A stretch of DNA of 48,570 nucleotides from an uncultured Clostridia bacterium (GTDB taxonomy: Bacteria; Bacillota; Clostridia; Oscillospirales; JAAYOS01), in assembly GCA_947593925.1 (NCBI GenBank), contig CANQDU010000005.1, positions 1 to 48,570 on the forward strand. Direction: 5' to 3'. This document shows, piece after piece, positions 26,616 through 35,266 of this stretch. The notes under the pieces are model-generated. The model ran no database searches and had not been told where the DNA came from. It was given only the letters and a program-made list of their open reading frames with translations. Position numbers and translations under genes: made by a program. Numbering within the stretch: position 1 is the stretch's first letter; each line of letters begins with the position of its first letter.

Positions 26616-26643
26616 GGACGGCACGGCTTTCGCCGTGCCGTCC
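26616..26643 (-). terminator. Terminator of sleB
   Basis: Minus strand GGACGGCACGGC stem with its complement followed by TTTTAG, about 25 nt after the sleB stop codon. Confidence 0.8.
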
Positions 26644-26667
26644 CGGTCGCGTCGCGTTCCGCGCCGC

Positions 26668-27354
26668 CTACTTGCAGAAGATGTGCCGCCCTATCTTTAT
26701 CACCTGCGGGCGCGACCATATCCACGATGAGGTCGCGGTCGCGGGGTTGAAGTAGTAGATGCACCCGCCGGTGGGATCCCAGCCGTTCATCGCGTCGGAG
26801 GCGGCGCGTCGGCAGGAGTCCGGCACCGTCGTGGAGGAAAACTGCCCGTCCGAAATGGCGGTGAACGCGCCCGGCTGATATATCACGCCGGAGAGCGTGT
26901 TCGGAAACGACGGATGCTTGACGCGGTTCAGTATCACCGCGCCGACGGCGACCTGTCCGTTGTAGCTCTCGCCGCGCGCCTCCGCCGCGATTATCCGCGC
27001 AAGCAGCGTGAGGTCGGCGGAGGAGGAGGTCGAGCCGCCCGTTCCGGCGTACTGCCCCAGCCCGAGATATTTGAGCGTGACCGGGCCGCATATGCCGTCC
27101 ACCGTGAGGCCGCAGCTCCGCTGGAAGCTTTTCACCGCCGTCACGGTGCGGCTGCCGTATATCCCGTCAACCGTGTAGGTGTAAAAGCCTGTTCTCTTTA
27201 AGACCTGCTGTATCTCCTTCACGACGCTGCCGCGCGAGCCGTAGCGGTATGTCGCGGCGGACGCCTCGCTTGCGGCGAACACCGCCGCCCCCGCGAGGAG
27301 CAAAAACGTGAGGAGCACCGCCGCTCCGCGCCGGATGAAGCCTTTCCTTGTCAT
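26668..27354 (-). CDS. sleB: SleB-type spore cortex-lytic enzyme
   Basis: Cell-wall hydrolase that degrades spore cortex peptidoglycan on germination. The 228-residue protein has a signal peptide (cut near ASA, residue 33), a peptidoglycan-binding domain (YRYGSRGSVVKEIQQVLKRTGFYTYTVDGIYGSRTVTAVKSFQ) and the Hydrolase_2 domain with the catalytic glutamate in LARIIAAEARGESYNGQVAVGAVILNRV, then FTAISDGQ and CIYYFNPATA. The ATG at 27354 has AGAGG 8 nt upstream. Upstream, GCATA (27398-27402) and CAAACTA (27374-27380) 17 nt apart resemble a sigma-G promoter, but that would leave only a 13-nt leader, so this is tentative. No ypeB follows. Confidence 0.9.
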   Translation of the reverse strand: MTRKGFIRRGAAVLLTFLLLAGAAVFAASEASAATYRYGSRGSVVKEIQQVLKRTGFYTYTVDGIYGSRTVTAVKSFQRSCGLTVDGICGPVTLKYLGLGQYAGTGGSTSSSADLTLLARIIAAEARGESYNGQVAVGAVILNRVKHPSFPNTLSGVIYQPGAFTAISDGQFSSTTVPDSCRRAASDAMNGWDPTGGCIYYFNPATATSSWIWSRPQVIKIGRHIFCK

Positions 27355-27451
27355 TTGCATCACCTCTCGGGGATAGTTTGGCGGTATCTCGGCTTTTTAT
27401 GCCGAGCCTGCCCCGGCGCGACGGTTTACGTAAAATTTGAGGGTTTTGCTA

Positions 27452-27480
27452 TTGACAGATTGCCGAAAAGCAATTAAAAT
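27452..27480 (+). promoter_or_regulatory. Sigma-A promoter of rny
   Basis: Consensus -35 TTGACA (27452-27457), 17-nt spacer, -10 TAAAAT (27475-27480). Confidence 0.8.
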
Positions 27481-27486
27481 AATAGA

Positions 27487-27719
27487 CGGACGATTGTGCT
27501 CGGGTAGGCGCACGTTTTCGCGCGCCTTTTACGTTTTCGGAGAGATATTTCCGGGGGTGACCCGGGTGATTTATATTTGTCTGCCGAGGGGAGTGCTTCC
27601 CCGCGGCCGCATTTGCGTTGCGCGGGTGTGCGCAAGGCAAGGGTTTTCTGCAAAAAATTTCTCGGCTCCGCAGGGCGGGGCAAAAAATCTTAAAGAAAGA
27701 GAGGTCATGGACGGAACGT
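27487..27719 (+). other. Long leader of rny
   Basis: About 230 nt between promoter and start codon with several hairpins, such as CCGGGGGTGACCCGGG (27550-27566) and GGGGAGTGCTTCCCC (27587-27602). No known riboswitch motif is seen. It may be a site of autoregulation by RNase Y, which is inference. Confidence 0.45.
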
Positions 27720-29306
27720 ATGATAACAGGTCTTATACATCCGGTCGCGGCGGTAAGCACGGCGCTTACCGTAGTCATAGCCGTGGCGGCGGCACTGATA
27801 TTCGGAGCCGCGGGCTTCGTTCTCGGCAGCATGTTCCGCAAGAAGGTCGCGGAGCGCGAGATCGGCTCCGCCGAGGAAGAGGCGAAGCGCATAATCAACG
27901 ACAGTATCAAGGCTGCCGAAAGCCGCAAGCGTGAGGCGCTGCTCGAGGTCAAGGAGGAGATACACAAGGAGCGCACCGAGTTCGAGCAGGAGGAGCGCAG
28001 CCGCCGCAACGACCTGCAGAAGCAGGAACGGCGGATAATGCAGAAGGAGGAGAGTCTCGACCGCAAGCTCGAGAACGCCGAAAAGAAGGACGAACAGCTC
28101 CAGCAGCGCATCAAGAAAAACGAGGAGACCGCAAAGGAGCTCGAGGAGATCAAGCGCGAGCAGACGGAGCGGCTCGAAAAGATATCCGGCCTCACCCAGG
28201 AGGAGGCGAAGAGCTACCTCGTCGAAAAGCTCGAGAGCGAGGTCACACACGAGAAGGCGATGAAACTCCGTGAGCTCGAGGAAAAGTTCAAGGACGAGGC
28301 GGACGAGAAGGCGCGCAACATCGTGTCGCTCGCGATACAGCGCTGTGCGGCCGACCAGGTCGCGGAAACCGCGGTGTCGGTCGTGCCGATACCCTCCGAC
28401 GATATGAAGGGACGCATCATCGGCCGCGAGGGACGCAACATCCGCACGTTCGAGACGATGACCGGCGTCGATCTCATCATCGACGACACGCCGGACGCGA
28501 TAACCCTCTCGGCGTTCGACCCGGTGCGCCGCGAGATAGCGCGCGTCGCGCTCGAGAAGCTGATAGTTGACGGACGGATACACCCCGCCCGCATCGAGGA
28601 GATGGTCGAGCGCGCCAAGCGCGAGGTCGATCAGACGATAAAGAAGGAAGGCCAGCGCGCCGCGTTCGAGGCGGGCATACACAACCTCCACCCGGAGGTC
28701 ATCCGCCTGCTCGGACGTATGCACTACCGCACGAGCTACGGTCAGAACGTGCTCGTCCACTCGCTCGAGGTCTGCCACATCGCGGGGCTCCTCGCGGGCG
28801 AGATCGGCGCGGACGTCGCGCTCGCGAAGCGCGCGGGACTCCTGCACGACCTCGGCAAGTCGATAGACCACGAGGTCGAGGGCAGCCACGTCCAGATAGG
28901 CGTGGACCTCGCAAAGAAGTACAAGGAAAGCCCCGAGGTCATACACGCCATCGCCGCCCACCACGGAGACGTCGAGCCGCAGAGCGTCGTCGCGTGCCTC
29001 GTTCAGGCGGCGGACGCGGTGAGCGCCGCAAGGCCGGGCGCGCGCCGTGAGAACATGGAGAACTACATCAAGCGCCTCGAGAAGCTCGAGGAGATAGCGA
29101 ACTCCTTCGAGGGAGTCGCGTCGAGCTACGCCGTGCAGGCGGGCCGCGAGATACGCATAATGGCGAAGCCCGAGCAGGTAAGCGACGACGAGATGACGCT
29201 GCTCGCCCGCGACCTCGCCAAGCGCATCGAGGCCGAGCTCGACTATCCGGGTCAGATAAAGGTCAACGTCATTCGCGAGACGCGCGCAGTCGAGTACGCA
29301 AAATAA
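27720..29306 (+). CDS. rny: Ribonuclease Y
   Basis: Membrane-anchored endoribonuclease that starts mRNA decay. The 528-residue protein has an N-terminal membrane helix (about 10-32), a long charged coiled coil (about 40-200), a KH domain ([33 protein letters not shown]) and an HD domain with [19 protein letters not shown] and [12 protein letters not shown], ending with [18 protein letters not shown] as usual. The ATG at 27720 gives the right N terminus, but its ribosome binding site is poor: GAGG lies 15 nt upstream, and an out-of-frame ATG at 27707 intervenes. Confidence 0.96.
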   Translation: MITGLIHPVAAVSTALTVVIAVAAALIFGAAGFVLGSMFRKKVAEREIGSAEEEAKRIINDSIKAAESRKREALLEVKEEIHKERTEFEQEERSRRNDLQKQERRIMQKEESLDRKLENAEKKDEQLQQRIKKNEETAKELEEIKREQTERLEKISGLTQEEAKSYLVEKLESEVTHEKAMKLRELEEKFKDEADEKARNIVSLAIQRCAADQVAETAVSVVPIPSDDMKGRIIGREGRNIRTFETMTGVDLIIDDTPDAITLSAFDPVRREIARVALEKLIVDGRIHPARIEEMVERAKREVDQTIKKEGQRAAFEAGIHNLHPEVIRLLGRMHYRTSYGQNVLVHSLEVCHIAGLLAGEIGADVALAKRAGLLHDLGKSIDHEVEGSHVQIGVDLAKKYKESPEVIHAIAAHHGDVEPQSVVACLVQAADAVSAARPGARRENMENYIKRLEKLEEIANSFEGVASSYAVQAGREIRIMAKPEQVSDDEMTLLARDLAKRIEAELDYPGQIKVNVIRETRAVEYAK

Positions 29307-29360
29307 GTCGCGGGAAACAGGTTGCGGGCTTCGCCCGCGATTCCACACGATAAACAAAAT

Positions 29361-29383
29361 CGGAGAGGGCATTGTCCTCTCCG
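29361..29383. terminator. Bidirectional terminator between rny and murC
   Basis: CGGAGAGG/CCTCTCCG stem. On the plus strand ATTTGTTG follows; on the minus strand ATTTTGTTT follows. It serves convergent rny and murC. Confidence 0.75.
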
Positions 29384-29433
29384 ATTTGTTGTATATCAGA
29401 TAAAATATACGTTGCGTTTACCGAGTCTGCGGC

Positions 29434-30954
29434 CTATTTCTCGCGCTGCGGCTGCTTTGCGAGAAGGATGTCGCCCGCCTTGAACGCCTCGCCCGCGCCG
29501 ACGGTGACGAGCATGTCGCCCGGCCTGAGGCGCGAACGAGCCCAGTCCGCCGCGTCCGCAAAGTCTGGCGCGTAGTGCGCGCCGCAAGCCGCCGCGAGCA
29601 GCTCGCCGCTCACCGACGGGTCGGGGTCCTCCCGCGCGGCGTAGACGGGCAGGACGGCGGCATAGTCCGCGCGTCCGAGCACCTCCGCAAACTGCGGGAA
29701 GAACGCCTTCGTGCGGCTGTATGTGTGCGGCTGGAATACGAGCAGGAGCCGCCCGTCCGTGCCGTCGAGCGCGGCGCGCGCGGCGCGTATCAGCGCCGCT
29801 ATCTCGCTCGGGTGGTGGGCGTAGTCGTCGTATATCTCCGCGCCGTCGAGCTCTCCCTTGAACTCAAAGCGGCGCGCCGCACCCTTCGCATGGCTCAGTC
29901 CGCTTGCGATCTGCTCCGGCGGGACGACGCCCCAGAGCGCCGCCGCCGCGCCGAGCGCATCGACGACGTTGTGCTCGCCGGTGACGCCGAGCGCGACGCG
30001 CACGCGCGCCTCGGGCAGGCCGGACGGCTTTGCTAGGCGGGACGGATCGAACACGAGGTCGAAGGAGTACCGCCCGCGCTCGCTCGTTATGTTCTCGGCG
30101 CGGACGGCGGCGGACGGCATCTTCTCCGAGAAGGATACGAGCTGCGGCCTCGCCGAGCTCCAGTCCGCCGCCGGCGGAGCGTCCTTCGGCGAGAAGCCGC
30201 GCGGGAGCGAACGGTCGGCGTCCGCCGCGCCGCCCGCAAATTCGCGCTCGAACTTCTCGAAGAGGGCGCGGCTGTTTGCCGTGTCAACGCATATCGCTAT
30301 CCGTCCGTTTGAGGGAACCATGCGGCAGAACCGCTCGAACGAGCGCTTTATCTCATCTATGCCTCCCTCGAAGAAGTCGAGGTGATCCTCCTCTATGTTC
30401 ATCACGACCGCCGTCGTCGGGCGGAAGCGCAAAAAGGAGTTGCAATATTCACACGACTCGGCTATAATCAAATCATGCGAACCGACCCGGTGAGTGCCGA
30501 GGCCGGGGACGCTCCCGCCTACCGTCACGGTCGGGTCGAGACCCGCCGCGAGCGCCGCCTGAGCGGCAAAGCCGGTGGTGGTGGTCTTGCCGTGAGTGCC
30601 GCAGACGCAGAGAGACGCGGCGTGTTCGAGCATGATCGCGCCCCAGGCGTCCGCGCGCTCGTAGACCGGTATGCCGCGCGCGTGCGCCGCGACTATCTCG
30701 GGGTTCGAGTCGTGAATGGCGGCAGAGCGTATGAGATATTCCGAGTCGGTCAGATTCTTGGCGGAGTGGCCGATGCAGACGTGTATGCCGAGGCTTTCGA
30801 GGCGGTCGGTAACGTCGCTGCGGCGGCTGTCCGAGCCGCGGACGGTGACGCCGCGCAGATGCAAAAGGTCGGCAAGCGCGGAGGTCGATACCCCGCCTAT
30901 GCCGCTGATGAACGCGCGCCTTCCCGGCGCGATAAGATTTTTGATGTCGGTCAA
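29434..30954 (-). CDS. murC: UDP-N-acetylmuramate--L-alanine ligase
   Basis: Adds L-alanine to UDP-MurNAc in peptidoglycan synthesis. The 506-residue protein shows the Mur ligase order: Rossmann GIGGVSTSALADLL near the N terminus, the ATP P-loop CGTHGKTTTTGF, ESCEYCNSFLRFRPTTAVVMNIEEDHLDFF, GEHNVVDALGA, YDDYAHHPSEI and VFQPHTYSRTKAFF, MLVTVGAG. The start is TTG at 30954, chosen because AAAGGGG lies 8 nt upstream and the N terminus TDIKNLIAPGRRAFISGIGG is the expected one; the longer frame runs through the promoter. Monocistronic. Confidence 0.95.
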   Translation of the reverse strand: MTDIKNLIAPGRRAFISGIGGVSTSALADLLHLRGVTVRGSDSRRSDVTDRLESLGIHVCIGHSAKNLTDSEYLIRSAAIHDSNPEIVAAHARGIPVYERADAWGAIMLEHAASLCVCGTHGKTTTTGFAAQAALAAGLDPTVTVGGSVPGLGTHRVGSHDLIIAESCEYCNSFLRFRPTTAVVMNIEEDHLDFFEGGIDEIKRSFERFCRMVPSNGRIAICVDTANSRALFEKFEREFAGGAADADRSLPRGFSPKDAPPAADWSSARPQLVSFSEKMPSAAVRAENITSERGRYSFDLVFDPSRLAKPSGLPEARVRVALGVTGEHNVVDALGAAAALWGVVPPEQIASGLSHAKGAARRFEFKGELDGAEIYDDYAHHPSEIAALIRAARAALDGTDGRLLLVFQPHTYSRTKAFFPQFAEVLGRADYAAVLPVYAAREDPDPSVSGELLAAACGAHYAPDFADAADWARSRLRPGDMLVTVGAGEAFKAGDILLAKQPQREK

Positions 30955-30973
30955 ATCGGAGACCCCTTTCGCC

Positions 30974-30995
30974 GCCTCTCCCGCGCGGGAGAGGC
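30974..30995 (-). promoter_or_regulatory. Leader hairpin of murC
   Basis: A perfect 22-nt palindrome (arms GCCTCTCCCGC) occupies most of the short leader, with the AAAGGGG ribosome binding site only 8 nt after it. It could affect translation or mRNA stability. Regulatory role is inference. Confidence 0.45.
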
Positions 30996-31009
30996 TTCCG
31001 TATAGGTCT

Positions 31010-31038
31010 ATTATAGTACGTTCCGAGCGAAATTGAAA
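31010..31038 (-). promoter_or_regulatory. Sigma-A promoter of murC
   Basis: Minus strand -10 TATAAT (31010-31015), 17-nt spacer, weak -35 TTTCAA (31033-31038). Confidence 0.6.
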
Positions 31039-31075
31039 CACGGATAACAAAAAAACTTGCAGGGAGGCAGCGGGC

Positions 31076-31762
31076 ATGGACGAAAAACAGTTGAGGGAGT
31101 TCTTTGAGGAGCGGATGAAGGCGGAGAAGCTGGACAAGCGGACGCGCTATCATCACAGGAACAGGTTCGTAAAGAAGGGCGCCGTGCTGTTTGCGGGCTC
31201 GTCGCTGATGGAGCAGTTCCCGATAGAGGAATTTCTGATAAGCCGGGGGATACATCTCACCGCCTACAACAGGGGCATCGGCGGCTTCGTCTGCTCCGAG
31301 TTTGACGAGGCGCTCGAGGAGTGCGTCTTCGAGCTCGAGCCGCGCCACATATTCCTCAACATCGGCACAAATGACCTAAACGACCCGAGCTGCGGCGGCG
31401 AGGAGCTTGTGCGCCGCCTGGAGCCCATCATAAAGAAGATACTCGCGCGGCTTCCCGGCGTGAAGCTGACGATGCTCGCGTACTATCCCGTCAACCCGGA
31501 CGCCGCGCCGGAGTTTATGCGCCCGGTGTTTGAGGCGCGCTCGAACGCGCGCGTCCGCGAGGCGAACGAGGCGGTGCGCGAGATGAGCGAGCGCCTCGGG
31601 CTCGGCTGGATGGACCTCAACCGGGGGCTCTACGACGACGAAGGCCGCCAGCGCGCGGAGTTCACGATAGACGGTATGCACATGTATGCGGACGGCTACG
31701 CGGAGGTGTTCCGCGAGCTCGAGCCCACCCTGCGCCTGCTCGCGGAGGAAGAGAACCGATGA
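31076..31762 (+). CDS. SGNH/GDSL-type hydrolase
   Basis: A 228-residue esterase-like protein of the SGNH superfamily without a signal peptide. The four blocks are visible: block I GAVLFAGSSLMEQFP with the nucleophile serine, block II YNRGIGGF with the oxyanion glycine, block III IFLNIGTNDLND with the asparagine, and block V IDGMHMYADGY with Asp and His. Closest in pattern to PAF-acetylhydrolase-like members. Substrate unknown, possibly a lipid or acylated sugar. ATG with GGGAGG upstream. Its stop overlaps the next start (ATGA), so it is coupled to the glycosyltransferase gene, hinting at a glycolipid role. Confidence 0.88.
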   Translation: MDEKQLREFFEERMKAEKLDKRTRYHHRNRFVKKGAVLFAGSSLMEQFPIEEFLISRGIHLTAYNRGIGGFVCSEFDEALEECVFELEPRHIFLNIGTNDLNDPSCGGEELVRRLEPIIKKILARLPGVKLTMLAYYPVNPDAAPEFMRPVFEARSNARVREANEAVREMSERLGLGWMDLNRGLYDDEGRQRAEFTIDGMHMYADGYAEVFRELEPTLRLLAEEENR

Positions 31763-32871
31763 GTAAGAAGGTTTTGCTTATCTCGGTGACGGCGGGTCAG
31801 GGACACAAGGCGGCGGCCGAGGCTATACGCGAGGCCGTCGCGGCGCGCGGCGGGGAGTGCGAGGTCTGCGACCTGATGACCCTCATGGGCCGCGCGCCGT
31901 ACGTGCTCGTGGACAAGGGCTACGCCGCGCTCACAAAGCACGTTCCGAGGACTTACGGCTTTGTATTCGAGCACATGAGCCGCCGCACGGCGGACGGCTC
32001 GGTCACTATAGACGACCTCGCCATGCGGAAGATGTTCGCGCGCGCACTGCGCGGCGAGCTCGAGCGGTGCGAGCCGGACGCCGTCGTCGCGACGCATATC
32101 TTCGGCTCGATGGCAATAGACGAGCTCGTGCGGAAGCACCGCAGCGTGCCGAAAGCTTACGGACTCGTCACCGACTACGACTTTCATCCGTACTGGGAGG
32201 CGGTGCCGAACGCGGGCGGCATAATCACCGGCGCAAAGCAGATGGAGCTGCGCGCGGCGCGGCGCGGCATAGACCATGAGCGTCTGCTGCCTCTCGGCAT
32301 ACCGGTGGAGGAACGCTTCGAGCGGGACATAGACCGCGCCGAGGCGCGCCGCCGCACCGGCGTTCCGGAGGACGCCTACACCGCGCTGATGATGAGCGGA
32401 AGCATGGGCTTCGAGGACTTCACCGAGCAGGCGGTACAGCTTGCGAAAAGCGGGGTCTTCACCCTCTGCGTCTGCGGCAGGAACACGTCCATGCGCGCGG
32501 AGCTCGAGGCGGCAAAGGAACGCGAGGAGCTCCGCAATATGCGGGTGTACGGCTTTATAAACGACGGCGAGCTGCTTATGGCGGCGGCGGACTGCATCAT
32601 CACGAAGCCGGGCGGACTCACTACGACCGAGGCGATGACGCGCCGCCTGCCGCTCCTTCTGTGGGGAGGCATTCCCGGGCAGGAGATAAGGAACGCGGAG
32701 TTCCTCGGCGCCGTCGGCGCGGCGATAGTCTGCAAGCGCGACCTGCCGCCGGTCGAGGCGGTCGGTATACTCCGCTCGGAGCCGTGGCGGGCTGATATGC
32801 TCCGCGAGGCGGCCGCAAGGATAGTCACGCCGGGCGCGGCGGGACGCATAGCGGAAGAAGTGTTAAGATAA
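31759..32871 (+). CDS. GT28 family diacylglycerol glycosyltransferase-like (UgtP/MGDG synthase type)
   Basis: The 370-residue protein starts with the MGDG-synthase pattern KVLLISVTAGQGHKAAAEAIREA, then VVATHIFGSM, TDYDFHPYW, GIPVEERF, a GT-B C-terminal domain with MMSGSMGF, YGFINDGELLMAAADCIITKPGGLTTTEAM and PGQEIRNAEFL. These match the processive glucosyltransferases that build membrane glycolipids and the lipid anchor of teichoic acids. Acts at the cytoplasmic membrane face. The ATG overlaps the SGNH hydrolase stop. The acceptor is uncertain. Confidence 0.85.
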   Translation: MSKKVLLISVTAGQGHKAAAEAIREAVAARGGECEVCDLMTLMGRAPYVLVDKGYAALTKHVPRTYGFVFEHMSRRTADGSVTIDDLAMRKMFARALRGELERCEPDAVVATHIFGSMAIDELVRKHRSVPKAYGLVTDYDFHPYWEAVPNAGGIITGAKQMELRAARRGIDHERLLPLGIPVEERFERDIDRAEARRRTGVPEDAYTALMMSGSMGFEDFTEQAVQLAKSGVFTLCVCGRNTSMRAELEAAKEREELRNMRVYGFINDGELLMAAADCIITKPGGLTTTEAMTRRLPLLLWGGIPGQEIRNAEFLGAVGAAIVCKRDLPPVEAVGILRSEPWRADMLREAAARIVTPGAAGRIAEEVLR

Positions 32872-32887
32872 TCGGACTCCGCCCGCA

Positions 32888-33313
32888 TTAAGTCCTTGTT
32901 TTTATCTCCCTGCGGCACTTCGGGCAGGTGGCGATGATATTGCCCTTGCCCTTTGGCAGTCTCAGTTCAGCGCGACAGTCCGGACATTTGATATAGATGA
33001 AGGTCTTGCGGTCGCGGAAGTTGCGCGCGGCGCGGCGGAAGGGCGCGCAGACCCTCGTCCTGACGCGGCGGAACGCTGCGTTCTCGCGCTCGCGCGCCGG
33101 GATGTTCCGTGAGAACATACGCACAAGCGATATGCCGAGCAGCAGCATCCCGAGAAACTGTAGCACGATATAGACGATAGTGAGCGCGGCGTTCGATGCA
33201 AACCACGCCACAAACGTCGAAAGCAGCGAGAGTATTATCGCGCCGACGACGAGCGCGAGGTTCAGCTCGTCGGTTCCGCGCCGTCCCATCATAAAGTTGC
33301 GCAAAAAGTTCAT
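32888..33313 (-). CDS. Small membrane protein with C-terminal zinc ribbon
   Basis: A 141-residue protein of unknown function. Two membrane helices (about 17-37 and 42-66), then a basic linker (FSRNIPARERENAAFRRVRTRV) and a zinc ribbon, CPDCRAELRLPKGKGNIIATCPKCRREI, at the C terminus. The ATG follows GGAGGG by 5 nt. Upstream on the minus strand is a TATAAT (33370-33375) with no clear -35, and a GTGCGCCGA hairpin (33332-33353) sits in the leader. It converges with the GT28 gene with only 16 nt between stops and no terminator visible. Confidence 0.8.
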   Translation of the reverse strand: MNFLRNFMMGRRGTDELNLALVVGAIILSLLSTFVAWFASNAALTIVYIVLQFLGMLLLGISLVRMFSRNIPARERENAAFRRVRTRVCAPFRRAARNFRDRKTFIYIKCPDCRAELRLPKGKGNIIATCPKCRREIKTRT

Positions 33314-33413
33314 ACAGACCCTCCGTGACGCGTGCGCCGAGATTTCGGCGCACGCCTTTCTATAATGCCATTATACCCGCCGTGTCCACCGGAAAAGTGA
33401 ATGTTCTGTTAAT

Positions 33414-33447
33414 AATTTCGGCGTCCGCCGAAGCAAACGCCGAAATT
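33414..33447 (-). terminator. Hairpin after the TIGR04255 gene
   Basis: AATTTCGGCG stem with its complement around a 14-nt loop, about 24 nt past the stop codon; the following T content is poor. Confidence 0.4.
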
Positions 33448-33470
33448 CGGGAAGGAGTGAACGCCGCCGC

Positions 33471-34262
33471 TTACAGCGGCTCGGGACCGAGCGCCGCATG
33501 CAGAGTGTCGGTAAAAGCGGCGCGTATCAGGCGCGTGGAGTATCCGTGCAATGTCTCCAGGCGCGCGGGAACGTCCTGAAGCGCGATATTGCCGGAGGCG
33601 GAGAAGTCCGCGTCGAGAATGAACATAGTCTCGGGATCGTTTACGGTCTCCCCGCCGCGCCGGATCTGTCCGGGGCCGGTGTGGAGATGCAGCCGCACGC
33701 CCTCCTCCGGGGAAAACTCGGAGTCGAGCGAGTCGCGGCCTATGCTCATGCCGTCGCTCTCCTCGCTTGCGAGGACGCCGAGGAACGGCGTTTCTATCAG
33801 CTCGCGCCACGGCGTATCCGGCAGGCCTATCGCCCGGCGGCTTATCGCGTTTACGTAGCGAAGGCCGGCGCGCTCAAAGAACGCGGGGCGGTAGAGCTCG
33901 ATGAAGGACGCGAGCGCCCGGTCGAGGCGCGCGGCAAAGTCCTCCCACGTACCGTAGCGGTGGGTGGATATGGCGAGGAAGGTGCGCGTGAGGTTCAGCC
34001 GCCACTGTCCGTCCGCCGAGGTGAAGCTGTAATTGCGGACGGTCTGCGGCGCGGCGGCGTCCCCGGAGGCGTTCGCGGGACGCTCGTCCCGCACCGAGTA
34101 GCGCGGAAAAACGTCCCGCACTGTCTCCTGAAACTCGGCGGGCTCACGCGCGTCTATCGAAAGTATGGCGGGAAAGCGGAGCTGACATATCACCTCTATA
34201 AGAGGGTTCACGGTGTAAGTATAGCGCCTGTCGGAGCCGAAAAGCACGGGCGTCGCCTCCAT
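33471..34262 (-). CDS. TIGR04255 family protein
   Basis: A 263-residue cytoplasmic protein of unknown role. The N-terminal pattern YTVNPLIEVICQLRFPAILSIDAREPAEFQETVRDVFPRY is the signature of TIGR04255, followed by RNYSFTSADGQWRLNLTRTFLAISTHRY, ALASFIELYRPAFFERAGLRYVNAI and a C-terminal half with LHLHTGPGQ and FILDADF, ending with an HGYSTRLIRAAFTDTLHAAL helix. The family has no assigned activity. The ribosome binding site is weak, so the ATG at 34262 is tentative. It is divergent from spoVFA. Confidence 0.78.
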   Translation of the reverse strand: MEATPVLFGSDRRYTYTVNPLIEVICQLRFPAILSIDAREPAEFQETVRDVFPRYSVRDERPANASGDAAAPQTVRNYSFTSADGQWRLNLTRTFLAISTHRYGTWEDFAARLDRALASFIELYRPAFFERAGLRYVNAISRRAIGLPDTPWRELIETPFLGVLASEESDGMSIGRDSLDSEFSPEEGVRLHLHTGPGQIRRGGETVNDPETMFILDADFSASGNIALQDVPARLETLHGYSTRLIRAAFTDTLHAALGPEPL

Positions 34263-34374
34263 TCGTCTGAGGATAAGATTATTTTACATCCGTGCGCCCC
34301 GCTTGTCAAATCTTCCGCGTCCGGCGCACACGGCGGCTTGCTGAGGAATAGTATGTCGCGGGAGGTTGGTACGG

Positions 34375-35265
34375 ATGAACATAATTACTCCGGAGCCGCG
34401 GAGCTTCGCGGTCGTCGGCGGGGATCTGCGGCAGGTGTGCCTTGCGCGTCTGCTCGCGCGCGACCGCCATCGGGTCTATACCTACGGAAGCGAGCGGCGC
34501 GAGCACGGCGGCGAGGACGCCGGTATTCACGAAGTCGGCGCCGCGTCGGAGCTGCCGCGCGGCTGCGTCGTCATTCTGCCGCTCCCGGCGGAGGACGGCG
34601 AATACGTCACGTCGCCGCTCTCCTCGCGGCACATTCTCACCGAGGAGCTGCTCGACACGCTCGAGCGGGGAACTCTCGTCTGCGCGGGACGCGCCTCGAA
34701 GGCGCTCCGCGCCGCGTGCGAACGGCGCGGGCTCACGTTTGCGGATTACTTCGAGCGCGAGGAGCTGACCGTCATGAATGCTCTCGCGACGGCGGAGGCC
34801 GCGGCTGCGCTCGCGGCGGAAAACCTCCCGATAATGCTTAGGGAGGCGCGGGCGCTCGTCGTGGGCTTCGGCAGGATAGGAAAGCTCCTCACGCTCGAGC
34901 TGAAGGGGCTCGGCTGCCGCGTGAGCGCGTCCGCGCGCAGGTACGAGGATCTGGCGTGGGCGGAGGCGTTCGGCGCGCACGCGGTCAGAACCTCGGCAAT
35001 AGGCGGGATAGTACAGGACTATGACGTGATATTCAATACCGTGCCCGCACAGGTGCTCGGGCGGAACGCGCTCGAGCGTATGCGCGGAGAGACGCTTGTC
35101 ATCGATCTCGCCTCCAAGCCGGGCGGCGTGGACTGGGCGGCGGCAAAGGAGCTCGGCACGAACGTCATATGGGCGCTCAGCCTGCCGGGCAAGGCCTCTC
35201 CCGTGACGGCGGGACGCATCATACGGGACAGCATCTACAACATATTGGGAGACGGAGGGGTTTAA
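34375..35265 (+). CDS. spoVFA: Dipicolinate synthase subunit A
   Basis: With SpoVFB it oxidises dihydrodipicolinate to dipicolinic acid, the spore-core chelator made in the mother cell. The 296-residue protein has an N-terminal FAVVGGDLRQVCLARLLARDRHRVYTYG, ILPLPAEDG, LFADYFEREELTVMNALATAEAA-like segment and a Rossmann NADP site ARALVVGFGRIGKLL, with VIDLASKPGGVDW. The ATG at 34375 has GGGAGG 9 nt upstream. Upstream, AATAGTATG (34346-34354) with CACA 16 nt before weakly resembles a sigma-K promoter. It is joined to spoVFB by 1 nt. Confidence 0.95.
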   Translation: MNIITPEPRSFAVVGGDLRQVCLARLLARDRHRVYTYGSERREHGGEDAGIHEVGAASELPRGCVVILPLPAEDGEYVTSPLSSRHILTEELLDTLERGTLVCAGRASKALRAACERRGLTFADYFEREELTVMNALATAEAAAALAAENLPIMLREARALVVGFGRIGKLLTLELKGLGCRVSASARRYEDLAWAEAFGAHAVRTSAIGGIVQDYDVIFNTVPAQVLGRNALERMRGETLVIDLASKPGGVDWAAAKELGTNVIWALSLPGKASPVTAGRIIRDSIYNILGDGGV

Positions 35266-35266
35266 T

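Noticed and set aside
34320..34360. Sigma-K promoter for spoVFAB.
   Set aside because: The CATA-N3-TA-like match has two mismatches and would place the start at the ribosome binding site; kept only as a remark in the gene entry.
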